Of a stretch of DNA of 58,177 nucleotides, positions 34,409 through 42,395 are shown piece by piece; position 1 is the stretch's first letter; each line of letters starts with the position of its first letter. The notes beneath the pieces were generated by a model. That model worked only from the letters and a program-made list of their open reading frames with translations. It did no database searches and was not told where the DNA came from. Both the position numbers and the translations under genes were made by a program. The stretch is from an uncultured Bacteroidales bacterium (GTDB lineage Bacteria; Bacteroidota; Bacteroidia; Bacteroidales; UBA3663): assembly GCA_905235375.1 (NCBI GenBank), contig CAJOLH010000017.1:1-58177 (forward strand), written 5' to 3'.

Positions 34409-36184
34409 ATGCGTTCACTCTTCGCCTTCCTTACCCTCTCTGCCCTCATTGCCACCTGTGAGGCACAGACTCGTTTTCAAATGGGTGGCCAGCAGGTCAC
34501 ATCGTCGGCCCATCGTCTCTACGTCAACGACCAAATGAAGACGCGGCCTTCGCGTTACACCTTCCGCACGGTCAACGAGGCACTTCTCTTTGCGCAAGCC
34601 AACTCTCTCTCGGACATGACCAAAGGGAACAACGACAAGGACACCCTGTGGATCGACATCTGCATCGAGCCTTCGGTCTATTGGATCGACGATCCTGACG
34701 ACCCTGCAGTCCGTGTTTCCGACGTGCCGCGCGAATCGCCTTTCGGCCTCAAGGTCAAGGTAGATCGGCTGCGCCTCATCGGCCTCAGCGACAATCCCGA
34801 AGATGTCGTCATCGCCTGCAACCGTGGACAGACACAGGGTTCCGACGGCAACTTCACCATGCTCCACTTCACGGGCAGTGACATCCATGCCGAAAACATC
34901 ACCTTCGGCAACTACTGCAACGTCGATCTTGTCTATCCGCGCAATCCACGCCTCAACCGCCCGAAACGCAATCCTGCCATCGTGCAGGCGCAGCTCGTCA
35001 TCTGCCGTGGTGACCGCTACACCATCCGTAACTGCCGCTTCATCTCACGTCTCAATCTCTGTCCCTTCGTGGGTGCCGACCATGTGGATTTCGACCACTG
35101 CTATTTTGAATGTACCGATGACGCACTCTGCGGCACCGGCACTTATCGCCATTGCGGCTTCACATTCTATGGCAGCAAGCCCTTCTACGCCACTTCGCGC
35201 GAAGGTGCCACATTCATCGACTGCGATATTCATTCGAAGGTGCGTGGTACGCAATACCTCACCAAGGCTTCTTCGCCCGTTACGATGCGTGACTGCCGCT
35301 GGACCAGCGACGATCCCAACCTCCAGCTTGCCTGGACACCCAAGCCCAATCCGAAACACGTCTGCGTGATGACAGGCTGCACGCTCAACGGTCGTCCTTA
35401 CAACGTGCCTACCACGCCCGACGTGCCCATGCCGATGGCTCCCGTCAAGCTCCCCATCGCCAATCAGCCTGACATCATCCCAGGAGCTTGGACCCTCGAT
35501 GCCTACAAGCCTGCCGATACGAACGAATACAACTGGACTGTCCGTCGAGCGCCTGTTCATCCTCGTGCGAATACAGCGGGCGCTGACACTTCTGGCGACA
35601 CCGAACCTGCTGTTTGGGCCTACGGTGAAGGCGAAGATGGCGCCGACGGCTGCTTCGGCCTTGTGCCGATGGTGCGCGGAGCGCGCATGATGTACACAGG
35701 GCGCGAAGGCGAAGCGTACCAGGGACAGACCCTCAGCATCAGCCTCGACCCCTGCAAGGAGATGGGTCAAGGCTTCGGTAGCGCCACAGGCCAATACCTC
35801 GACATCTGTATCAAGTTCGACACCCGCTCACTCACCGGCTACGGTCTGCGTTTCATTCGCACGCCCAATCACCACAATGCCGTCGAAGTATGGCTTGTCG
35901 AATATCAGGACGGACAGATAACGCCCATCACGGAGTCGCAGACCTGCTATCTCTTCCGTCGTGGCTGCAAACTCATGCTCACTGCCTCGGAAGGCACACT
36001 CACCGCCCGCATCTCTAACGACCAGTATCAGCCCGACGACCCCTCTCTGGCACAGCCCATGACCCTCTCTGCGCCCATCGCTCATCCCAACACCTTCGGA
36101 GGCATCCACATCCAGCACACCGGCTCACTTGGTGCCTCTGCAACCCTTTTCAGCGACATTCATTCCAGTTATTTGGAAAAATAA
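34409..36184 (+). CDS. Secreted right-handed parallel beta-helix (pectinesterase-like) protein
   Basis: 591 aa with signal peptide (MRSLFAFLTLSALIATCEAQ). The first part resembles pectinesterase-type beta-helices: TFRTVNEALLFAQANSL, then EDVVIACNRGQTQG, ENITFGNYCNVDL, IRNCRFISRLNLCPFVGADH, FDHCYFECTDDALCGTGTY, FIDCDIHSKVRGTQY as stacked rungs. I do not see the clear CE8 catalytic pair QDTL / DFIFG, so esterase activity is doubtful. Residues about 390-590 form a second jelly-roll-like domain (DICIKFDTRSLTGYGLRFI). The segment SDMTKGNNDK near residue 70 is encoded by a DNA piece shared with the Fur-type gene. It precedes the DUF4861-like gene and both may act on a pectic side chain. Confidence 0.75.
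   Translation: MRSLFAFLTLSALIATCEAQTRFQMGGQQVTSSAHRLYVNDQMKTRPSRYTFRTVNEALLFAQANSLSDMTKGNNDKDTLWIDICIEPSVYWIDDPDDPAVRVSDVPRESPFGLKVKVDRLRLIGLSDNPEDVVIACNRGQTQGSDGNFTMLHFTGSDIHAENITFGNYCNVDLVYPRNPRLNRPKRNPAIVQAQLVICRGDRYTIRNCRFISRLNLCPFVGADHVDFDHCYFECTDDALCGTGTYRHCGFTFYGSKPFYATSREGATFIDCDIHSKVRGTQYLTKASSPVTMRDCRWTSDDPNLQLAWTPKPNPKHVCVMTGCTLNGRPYNVPTTPDVPMPMAPVKLPIANQPDIIPGAWTLDAYKPADTNEYNWTVRRAPVHPRANTAGADTSGDTEPAVWAYGEGEDGADGCFGLVPMVRGARMMYTGREGEAYQGQTLSISLDPCKEMGQGFGSATGQYLDICIKFDTRSLTGYGLRFIRTPNHHNAVEVWLVEYQDGQITPITESQTCYLFRRGCKLMLTASEGTLTARISNDQYQPDDPSLAQPMTLSAPIAHPNTFGGIHIQHTGSLGASATLFSDIHSSYLEK
34610..34633 (+). repeat. 24-nt segment shared with the Fur-family gene (23 of 24 identical)
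   Basis: TCGGACATGACCAAAGGG and the following six bases match 28281-28304 except one base, but the two genes read it in different frames (SDMTKGNN here, LGYDQREQ there). The flanking GGGAACAACGACAAGG also occurs in the CotH-like gene at 20939-20954. Confidence 0.6.
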
Positions 36185-36186
36185 AA

Positions 36187-36220
36187 ATCAGTTTTCGCAT
36201 TATTCTATGCGAAAACTGAT
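36187..36220. terminator. Perfect 14-bp hairpin after the beta-helix gene
   Basis: ATCAGTTTTCGCAT, loop TATTCT, ATGCGAAAACTGAT. It starts 3 nt after the beta-helix gene stop. On the plus strand no T-run follows; on the minus strand it is followed by TTTTTATTTTT, a classic intrinsic terminator, though no intact minus-strand gene remains there apart from the remnant at 36391. Confidence 0.75.
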
Positions 36221-36262
36221 GGATTTGAAGGGATAATAAGGGATATTAAGGGATTTTTAGGG
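36221..36262. repeat. AAGGGATAATAAGGGATATT repeat
   Basis: Five AGGGAT or AGGGAC units at 9- to 11-nt spacing directly after the 36187 hairpin. Confidence 0.65.
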
Positions 36263-36271
36263 ACAATAGTT

Positions 36272-36304
36272 CAATTAACAATTAATAACTAACAATTAAC
36301 AATT
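36272..36304. repeat. AATTAACAATTAATAACT repeat
   Basis: Four AATTAACA / AACTAACA units, similar to 33331-33384. Noncoding. Confidence 0.6.
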
Positions 36305-36340
36305 GTCGGCTCGAACAGAATTCTACCAGACGAAAGTATC

Positions 36341-36394
36341 GTCCCTTTTACTACTCTTTTACTCCCTTTTTACTACTCTTTTACTACCCTTTAG
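36341..36394. repeat. CCCTTTTACTACTCTTTTACT repeat
   Basis: Five TTTTACTAC-type units of 9-11 nt, ending at the stop codon of the minus-strand remnant. The units resemble the reverse complement of the nearby AGGGATA units only loosely. Confidence 0.65.
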
Positions 36395-36510
36395 AGAATC
36401 GGCAGCAGATATTCCCAAATAATGTCGATATAAGGCTGATAGAGCGAGGATGAGGTGGTGAGCACCAAGACGGCAATGGAGGTAAATTGAGCAAACAACC
36501 AGTTTCGTTC
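36391..36510 (-). pseudogene. Remnant of a membrane-protein C-terminus
   Basis: Minus-strand codons spell ERNWLFAQFTSIAVLVLTTS followed by SSLYQPYIDIIWEYLLPIL and a stop: a plausible hydrophobic helix and amphipathic end rather than random sequence. Upstream of about 36510 the frame turns into the promoter and start of the DUF4861-like gene and loses protein character. It may be the tail of a gene lost by deletion. I cannot identify the parent, and chance is not excluded. Confidence 0.3.
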
Positions 36511-36526
36511 GTATAATAAATAAAAT

Positions 36527-37816
36527 ATGAAAAATAAATTATTAATTTTATTGATGTCATTCCTGCCATGCTCGCAACTGTTGGCACAGGCACGGGTGAC
36601 AGTCACGAACCCCAGTAATATGCAGCGACAGGAATTGGTGTCCATCGATGCACAAGAAGTCTATAGTCTGTTGGACATAAGTCAAGGCCAGCCGTTCGTC
36701 GTGAGCCAGGTGGTGGCACAAAAGCCCGACGGAAGTGACAAACTGCGCGAGGTGGATTTCCAGGTGACTTATGACGGAAAGATCCTCATCGATGCATCGG
36801 TTCAACCCGGTCGGGAGACCGAATTCCTCATCGAGAAGGGTGTCCCACGCAGAATGCACTCCTTCGAGACCCTTCCCCAGCGCACTGCAGCAGGCGGATG
36901 GGGTGTGGGACGCGTCTGGACCGAAGGACGTCTCTACCCCGAACGTCTTGACGACATCGCCTGGGAGAACGACCGTGGTGCCTATCGCGTCTATGGCCCT
37001 GCATTCCAGCGCAACGGCAGCATTGGCTACGGGCCTGACGTGTGGTGCAAGAACACGCCCAATCTTGTCGTGGAGCGCCGTTTCCGTATGGAGATCGACA
37101 TCAAGCCGACACAGCGCCAGCTCAGCCGTGCCGGCTACAAGGCCGAGGCCGACCAGCTGGTCGATGACAACTCTTTCCACATCGACCACGGCATGGGTAA
37201 CGACTGTTATGCCGTCGGCGCCACCCTTGGATGCGGAGCACCCGCCATTCTGGGCAACGATGGCACTATCTATTATCCCTATGCCTGGCAGCAATACGAG
37301 ATTCTCGACAATGGTCCGCTTCGCTTCACGGTGAGCCTCGTCTTCGGCGACACCCTCATCGAAGGTCGCCGCCTGCAGGAACATCGCATCATCTCGCTCG
37401 ACAAGGGGTCCAACTTCAATCGTATCGAAGTGTGGTACGAAGACCTCTCCTCCAGCAAACGCCACGACAAGCCCTTGACCGTCTGTGCAGGCTTCCCGCT
37501 CCATGAGCCCAACGAATCGACCGTCATCCTGGGCGATGACTTTGTCCAATATGCCGACCCCACCGACAATCCCATGGCAAATGCCTCCGAACTCTATGTT
37601 GCCTGCCTCTTCCCTCATCAGAAGATCAGCACAAGGGTCGATTACGGTCACGCAATCGGTGTCACTTCGCTCCATGTGGGCGAACATTGGACCTACTATG
37701 CAGGCTCGGCTTGGAGCAAATACGACGTACGAAACCAGGTCGAATGGCAAGCCCGCATCAACACTGTCCTCCAAGCAATGCAGCAACCTATGATTGTCGA
37801 AACAAAACGCAGATAA
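36527..37816 (+). CDS. DUF4861-like secreted protein
   Basis: 429 aa with signal peptide (MKNKLLILLMSFLPCSQLLAQ). The sequence resembles DUF4861: an N-terminal beta-domain (VTVTNPSNMQRQELVSID, VSQVVAQKPDGSDKLREVDF), the WGVGRVWTEGRLYPERLDDIAWENDRGAYRVYG stretch (given here only as landmark WENDRGAYRVYGPAF), DIDIKPTQ-like region, HIDHGMGNDCYAVGATLGCG and a C-terminal GEHWTYYAGSAWSKYDVRN. The galactose-mutarotase-like fold and conserved Trp, Asp and His suggest a carbohydrate-active enzyme. DUF4861 genes occur in pectin-related loci in Bacteroides; I know of no confirmed reaction. Co-location with the pectinesterase-like beta-helix gene supports a pectic or uronide substrate. Confidence 0.75.
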   Translation: MKNKLLILLMSFLPCSQLLAQARVTVTNPSNMQRQELVSIDAQEVYSLLDISQGQPFVVSQVVAQKPDGSDKLREVDFQVTYDGKILIDASVQPGRETEFLIEKGVPRRMHSFETLPQRTAAGGWGVGRVWTEGRLYPERLDDIAWENDRGAYRVYGPAFQRNGSIGYGPDVWCKNTPNLVVERRFRMEIDIKPTQRQLSRAGYKAEADQLVDDNSFHIDHGMGNDCYAVGATLGCGAPAILGNDGTIYYPYAWQQYEILDNGPLRFTVSLVFGDTLIEGRRLQEHRIISLDKGSNFNRIEVWYEDLSSSKRHDKPLTVCAGFPLHEPNESTVILGDDFVQYADPTDNPMANASELYVACLFPHQKISTRVDYGHAIGVTSLHVGEHWTYYAGSAWSKYDVRNQVEWQARINTVLQAMQQPMIVETKRR

Positions 37817-37881
37817 ACACTGCCCGAAAAACCGACATTACGGATTTTTAATACCCACAGGAAAAAGTTTTTAAGGATTTA

Positions 37882-37913
37882 TTTGGCATTTTCGTCAAAA
37901 TGCCATACCTTTG
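37882..37913 (+). promoter_or_regulatory. Consensus promoter with an 8-bp palindrome in the spacer
   Basis: TTTG (37882-37885), 20 nt, TACCTTTG (37906-37913). The spacer contains GGCATTTT-CGTC-AAAATGCC (37885-37904), a perfect inverted repeat that would be covered by RNA polymerase, so a repressor or activator site is likely. It serves the gene starting at 37955. Confidence 0.75.
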
Positions 37914-37954
37914 CCCAGTCTATATACCTTATTTTTATATTACTATTAACTAAA

Positions 37955-38542
37955 ATGCGTATGAAAAGAATTACCTTACTTACCATGCTGGTTGCACTTT
38001 TCGGTGGAACCGCATTAGCACAACAGACCACTGCATTCAAGTGCATCGACCGCAAGGCTCAGACTGCCATCCGCAAGGCTCCAAAAGCCGCTGCTGCCGA
38101 CGAACTGGTGACACCTCCAGCCTCTGCCACTGTGGAGACCTGGCACACCACCGATGGCGTCCTCTATGTCAACACTCCCACTGGTCCAGTGGAATTCAGG
38201 CCCGACATCCAAGTCGCCATCGACGGCTCCGACATCTACCTTCAGGGTCTCGCCTATTGGTTCCCCGAAGGTTGGGTAAAGGGTACCATCAGCAAAACGA
38301 CTGCCACCTTTGCCAGCGGACAATTCGTGGGTGAAGACGAATATGGCCCCGAATACATCTGCGGCTCCAACGACACCGAAACACTCTGCGACATCGTCTT
38401 CGACTACGATGCCACCGAAGCCACACTGAAGGCTGTCACTACGTACATCCTCGAGAACAGTGAGGCTGACGCAATATCCCCCTATTGCTACTGGGTACGC
38501 CCTCCTTCGGCAAAGAAGGGACCTCCGGCCCACAACCCGTAG
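37955..38542 (+). CDS. Secreted repeat protein, 5' part of a frameshifted gene
   Basis: The promoter at 37882-37913 places the start at the ATG 37955 (MRMKRITLLTMLVALFGGTALAQ, a signal peptide), not at the open-frame start 37883. It holds a first unit of a repeated beta-sandwich: ETWHTTDGVLYVN, IQVAIDGSDIYLQGLAYWFP, EGWVKGTISKTTATFASGQF. Downstream of about 38490 the frame runs into noise (RPPSAKKGPPAHNP, stop) while the next frame continues the family sequence with SFGKEGTSGPQPVVAPEGL. One missing base (a -1 shift) around 38490-38530 explains this. It is either a true mutation, an assembly error or, less likely, programmed frameshifting. The function is unknown. Confidence 0.8.
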   Translation: MRMKRITLLTMLVALFGGTALAQQTTAFKCIDRKAQTAIRKAPKAAAADELVTPPASATVETWHTTDGVLYVNTPTGPVEFRPDIQVAIDGSDIYLQGLAYWFPEGWVKGTISKTTATFASGQFVGEDEYGPEYICGSNDTETLCDIVFDYDATEATLKAVTTYILENSEADAISPYCYWVRPPSAKKGPPAHNP

Positions 38543-40659
38543 TTGCTCCCGAAGGCTTGGAGACCGACGAATGGGCCATCAGCGCCATGAACAACTTCGG
38601 CGAACCCGTTTCGGGCTACGTCAACATCGGCTTCGACGGCAACGACTGCTACATGCAGGGCTTCTGCCACTACTTGCCCGAGACCTGGCTCAAAGGTACG
38701 CTCGAAGGCGACAAGATCACCTTCCCCGGCAGCCAGTACTTCGGCCCATACGATGCCGACTACTATACCCACTACGAGTTCTACCTCCGTCCCGAGGATG
38801 TGGTCTTCACCTACGATGCCGAAGCCGGCAAGATGACTGCCGAGGGTGAAATCTACGTACGTGAGGCTGTTCGCGAGTACAAGGGCGACGTCTATAACGA
38901 TCCTGTCATTACCAAGGTCATCGAAAAGGCCGCCACGCCTTCTACGCCCAACATCAGCCAGATCTTCGACGGCTCCACCGCCCCCATCCTCATGTTCACC
39001 GTGCCCACCGTCGATACCGAGGGCAACGCCATGGCTTCGTCCAAGCTCTTCTTCCAGTTCTTCAAGGACATCGAGCAGGAGATCTCCGATGTCACCTTCG
39101 AACCTGCCGACTACCCGAACCTCACCGAAGCCATGACCCTCTTCCCCTACGGCTTCACCAGCGGTGAAGAAATCACCTACAACTACATGTACCTCAAACA
39201 AGCAGACTACAACACCTGGAACAAAATCGGAATGCAGGTCATCTACATGGGTGGCGACGAGGAAAACAGGTCCGAAACCTTCTGGTACGACATCAAGCCC
39301 TACGAGAAGGCCACCTTCGACTTCAACGCCATGACCGACGAGCCTTGCTCTTCGAATGACGACAACTCGGGCGACATCACCGAGGACCGTGTAATCACCG
39401 AGAACGGCATCACCCTCACCATTTCGCCAAAGACCGAAGAGGCCACTACACCCAACCGCTTCTGGAATACCAGCAACGGTCCACAGCTCCGCGTCTATAG
39501 CGGTACGCTCACCTTCGAGGCACCCGTAGGCAAAGTCATCAAGAAGATGGTGTTCAACAATGGCAGGTGGAACGCTGGCAACAGCGCCGATTCCGGCACG
39601 TTCGAAGGCGCAGTATGGACAGGCGAAGCAAAGACAGTGGTTGTGACCATCGCCGGCAACACCCAGATCAACAGTATCGAGGTTTATCCAGCCGACTATG
39701 TACCCACAGCCGTTGAGGCACCCGAGGGTCTTGTCACCGACACCTACATCTTCCAGGCCCGCTCCGAGAAGCCTTATTATGATCCCGCCGACCTCACTCT
39801 TTGGGTAAAGGGTGGCTTCGATGGCGACGATGTCTATATCCAGGGCTTGGCTTCCGACTACAACTCCAGCACCAGCGAACTTTGGGTGAAGGCTACCAGG
39901 AACGAGGCAGGACAATACGTCATCCCTGCCAACCAGTTCATGGGCACCGTAAGCTTCTGGATGTCCACCATCGATTGCTACTTCACTGCTGTCGATGCCG
40001 AGGGCAACATGGTTGACGCTGTGCTCGACTACGATGCCGAAAAGTGCCAGTTCACCACCGACCAGACGCTCATGATCAACGCTTCGCTCACCGAACTCAA
40101 TCCTCAGCAGACCTTCACCGGCGTCACCATCACCAAGTTCAACGAAGTAGCTGCAACACCTGCCGACCCGACGATGAACTCGCTCACCTTCGACGAATGG
40201 TCGCACTCCGTCTCCTTCTACATTCCACAGGAAGGCACCGAGGGTGAGATGCTCAATCCGCAGAAGCTCTTCTACACCATTTGGATCCAAGGTATCGATG
40301 GCGTCAATCCCTACGTCTTCTCGCCCGATATGTACTGGGGCTTCGACGGCCCGACCACCGAACTGCCATGGAGCCAGTACTACAGCACATGGGACAACGC
40401 CCACAGCGTCTATTTCTACGACGACGCTGCCGTCTTCGACGGTTGGGCAAAGGTAGGCGTGCAGAGCATCTACTACGGTGGCGGCGAGGTTCGCAAGTCG
40501 TCCATCAGCTGGATCGAGACGCCATTCTACACCGGCATCGACAGCATCACCACTGGTCAGATCACCGGCCAGCCCATCTACAACATCTCCGGCCAGCGCA
40601 TCGCCGCTCCCGCCAAGGGTCTGAACATCATCAATGGTCAGAAGGTGATGATCCGATAA
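38485..40659 (+). CDS. Secreted repeat protein, 3' part of the frameshifted gene, with C-terminal sorting-like tail
   Basis: This frame has no credible start of its own (TTG at 38485; no signal peptide) and continues the upstream 195-residue part. Two more copies of the same unit are visible: VAPEGLETDEWAISA ... VNIGFDGNDCYMQGFCHYLP ETWLKGT, and VEAPEGLVTDTYIFQA ... KGGFDGDDVYIQGLASDY. Between and after them lie beta-rich linkers (ISQIFDGSTAPILMFTVP, MNSLTFDEWSHSVSFYIP) that are also repeated. The C-terminus IYNISGQRIAAPAKGLNIIN plus GQKVMIR is a tail shared with other secreted proteins of this window and resembles type IX-type or surface sorting tails. The complete protein would be about 900 residues. 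No enzymatic motif is visible. Confidence 0.8.
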   Translation: MLLGTPSFGKEGTSGPQPVVAPEGLETDEWAISAMNNFGEPVSGYVNIGFDGNDCYMQGFCHYLPETWLKGTLEGDKITFPGSQYFGPYDADYYTHYEFYLRPEDVVFTYDAEAGKMTAEGEIYVREAVREYKGDVYNDPVITKVIEKAATPSTPNISQIFDGSTAPILMFTVPTVDTEGNAMASSKLFFQFFKDIEQEISDVTFEPADYPNLTEAMTLFPYGFTSGEEITYNYMYLKQADYNTWNKIGMQVIYMGGDEENRSETFWYDIKPYEKATFDFNAMTDEPCSSNDDNSGDITEDRVITENGITLTISPKTEEATTPNRFWNTSNGPQLRVYSGTLTFEAPVGKVIKKMVFNNGRWNAGNSADSGTFEGAVWTGEAKTVVVTIAGNTQINSIEVYPADYVPTAVEAPEGLVTDTYIFQARSEKPYYDPADLTLWVKGGFDGDDVYIQGLASDYNSSTSELWVKATRNEAGQYVIPANQFMGTVSFWMSTIDCYFTAVDAEGNMVDAVLDYDAEKCQFTTDQTLMINASLTELNPQQTFTGVTITKFNEVAATPADPTMNSLTFDEWSHSVSFYIPQEGTEGEMLNPQKLFYTIWIQGIDGVNPYVFSPDMYWGFDGPTTELPWSQYYSTWDNAHSVYFYDDAAVFDGWAKVGVQSIYYGGGEVRKSSISWIETPFYTGIDSITTGQITGQPIYNISGQRIAAPAKGLNIINGQKVMIR

Positions 40660-40713
40660 TCCCCCGATTCCACGCTCCTTAACGAGCACGAATCCCACAA
40701 CATCAATAACCTC

Positions 40714-40746
40714 CCCCAGGTCCCTCTCCCGGAACCTGGGGTTTTT
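40714..40746 (+). terminator. Intrinsic terminator
   Basis: CCCCAGGT, a 12-nt loop, ACCTGGGG followed by TTTTT. It ends the transcript of the frameshifted repeat-protein gene, 55 nt after its stop. Confidence 0.85.
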
Positions 40747-40822
40747 CTGTGTCAACTCTATAAAGCAAAATATCCAAAAATACGACCCGAGGAGAACCGA
40801 GAAAAGGAAAAATGCCCCGAAA

Positions 40823-40854
40823 TTTGAATTTTCGGAGAATTTTTCCTTTATTTG
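40823..40854 (+). promoter_or_regulatory. Near-consensus promoter for the LRR-SusCD-protease operon
   Basis: TTTG (40823-40826), 20 nt, TTTATTTG (40847-40854), one mismatch from TAnnTTTG. CCGAAA-7 nt-TTTCGG (40817-40835) overlaps the -33 box as a possible operator. The ATG at 40959 leaves a leader of roughly 100 nt. Confidence 0.6.
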
Positions 40855-40958
40855 CACGCCTTATGAGTTCTTAGTAATTAATTTACAATACGACTCATTA
40901 CTTATTTATTAATCATTTATTTGCAAACCCCATTATTTTAATTTTGTTTTAAAACCTT

Positions 40959-42383
40959 ATGAAAAGATCATTACTTCTCCTTTCTGGAGTCGCTTTTCTT
41001 GCGTATGCCAACGCACAGGAAAAGACCGTCACATGGCCTGATGAATCAACCCACACTGTCAAGCCAGCATTCACCCTTACCGTTCAGGTCGCTGAATCCG
41101 TTGAGCGCACCTTCAGTTTCGGCTCTTACAAAGAGCTCGACTTCTATGCCGTGGACTACGGCGATGGTAACCTCGTGCTCACCGACACAATCGGCTACAC
41201 CACCTCGACTGTTACCCGCACCGCCGTGACGGGAGTCGCTACCGGCGACGGTGTGATTACCGTTTATGCTGAGGATCCTTCCACCATCTATTACGTCACC
41301 ACAAGTACCGGTGCTTCGACCGACTCGCCTGTCCTCGGTGCCGACTTCAGCAAGCTCAACAAGGTCAACACCCTTAGCGTGGCCAACGTCCAAGCAGCCA
41401 CCCTCGACCTCACTGCCCTCGACAGCCTGCAGGGCTTCACCTCTTTCAATGGCCAACTCGAGACCCTCGACTTCAGCAACAATCTTGAGCTGAAGAACGT
41501 CTCTGTAGCCCAGAACAAGCTCAAGAGCATCAACGTCAGCAAGAACACCAAACTGACAAACCTCACCGCCTACACCAACGAGCTCGAGGCCCTCGACCTC
41601 AGTGCCAACAATGCCTTAGAGGGTATCTACGCCTATGGCAACAAGCTCACCAGTGTCACCCTGCCCGAGAACCCCGAGAACCTTGGCAACATCAACCTGC
41701 AGCAGAACGAGCTCACCACTATCGATCTCAGCAAGCTCACCAAGAAACTCGCACTCTGCTATTTTAACGACAACAAGCTCACCTCGCTCATCATCCCTGC
41801 CGAAGTAGGCACCTTCGAGGCAGAGAATAACCAGATTGCAGAGTTCAGCGTAGTGGACGCTACCAAGTCGTGCAAGCTGGCCAACAACTGCATGACCCTC
41901 GCTACCCTACCTACCAAGCCAGCTGGTCTCAACACTGCAAGCAAAATCAAGAAGTTCACCTATGCTCCCCAGGCCGACCTCGCTGTCGAGGCTGAATACC
42001 ACGTAGGCGATGTGCTCGACCTTAGCGACCAGCTCACCGCAACCGGTATCCTCGAGGAGCCTGCCACCACTGTTTACACCCTGATCGCTGAAGGTGGTGC
42101 CGCCATTGCTGCCGAGGCATACACCGTCGAAGAGGGTAAGATCACCTTCGCACAGGCCCAGGACGTTCAGGTCTGCGTAGTCATGACCAATGAGGCATTC
42201 CCATCCTTCGCCGGCGACGACGTCTTCAAGACCACTACATTCAGCGTCGTTACCCCAGTCGGCATCGAGACTCTCAGCAACATTGCTGCCACCTTACGTC
42301 GCTACAACATGATGGGTGCAGCTGCAGGCAAGGGCGAGAAGGGCTTCGTCATCGAAGACGGCCGCAAGATGCTGCTTAAGTAA
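40959..42383 (+). CDS. Secreted leucine-rich-repeat protein with C-terminal sorting-like tail
   Basis: 474 aa with signal peptide (MKRSLLLLSGVAFLAYANAQ). Residues about 130-320 are internalin-type LRRs of 20-22 residues: VNTLSVANVQAATLDLTALD, LETLDFSNNLELKNVSVAQN, LKSINVSKNTKLTNLTAYTN, LEALDLSANNALEGIYAYGN, LTTIDLSKLTKKLALCYFND. An Ig-like region follows, then a tail RRYNMMGAAAGKGEKGFVIE-DGRKMLLK that matches the GQR...NGKK type. It is first gene of an operon with SusC 12 nt downstream, so it may bind the polypeptide or cell-surface ligand of that importer. Such LRR proteins are different from the BspA-like type at 28488. Confidence 0.85.
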   Translation: MKRSLLLLSGVAFLAYANAQEKTVTWPDESTHTVKPAFTLTVQVAESVERTFSFGSYKELDFYAVDYGDGNLVLTDTIGYTTSTVTRTAVTGVATGDGVITVYAEDPSTIYYVTTSTGASTDSPVLGADFSKLNKVNTLSVANVQAATLDLTALDSLQGFTSFNGQLETLDFSNNLELKNVSVAQNKLKSINVSKNTKLTNLTAYTNELEALDLSANNALEGIYAYGNKLTSVTLPENPENLGNINLQQNELTTIDLSKLTKKLALCYFNDNKLTSLIIPAEVGTFEAENNQIAEFSVVDATKSCKLANNCMTLATLPTKPAGLNTASKIKKFTYAPQADLAVEAEYHVGDVLDLSDQLTATGILEEPATTVYTLIAEGGAAIAAEAYTVEEGKITFAQAQDVQVCVVMTNEAFPSFAGDDVFKTTTFSVVTPVGIETLSNIAATLRRYNMMGAAAGKGEKGFVIEDGRKMLLK

Positions 42384-42395
42384 AATACATCTGCA

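Larger units (their letters stand above)
36185..36526. other. 342-nt noncoding stretch with hairpin, three repeat types and a possible gene remnant
   Basis: From left to right: a strong hairpin (36187-36220), GGGATA/GGGATT repeats (36221-36262), AATTAACA repeats (36272-36304), TTTTACTACTC repeats (36341-36394) and, on the minus strand, a 39-codon remnant of a membrane-protein C-terminus (36391-36510). I find no clear TAnnTTTG promoter for the following gene. Confidence 0.6.

Noticed and set aside
34409..36184. Active CE8 pectinesterase
   Set aside because: The beta-helix fold is plausible, but the usual catalytic motifs were not found.
38485..38545. Programmed -1 frameshift
   Set aside because: I see no convincing slippery heptamer of the X XXY YYZ type in the zero frame and no clear downstream stem, so mutation or sequencing error is preferred.
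38488..40857. 789-codon minus-strand open frame opposite the frameshifted secreted protein
   Set aside because: The plus strand has promoter, signal peptide, internal repeats, tail and terminator. The minus frame has none of these.
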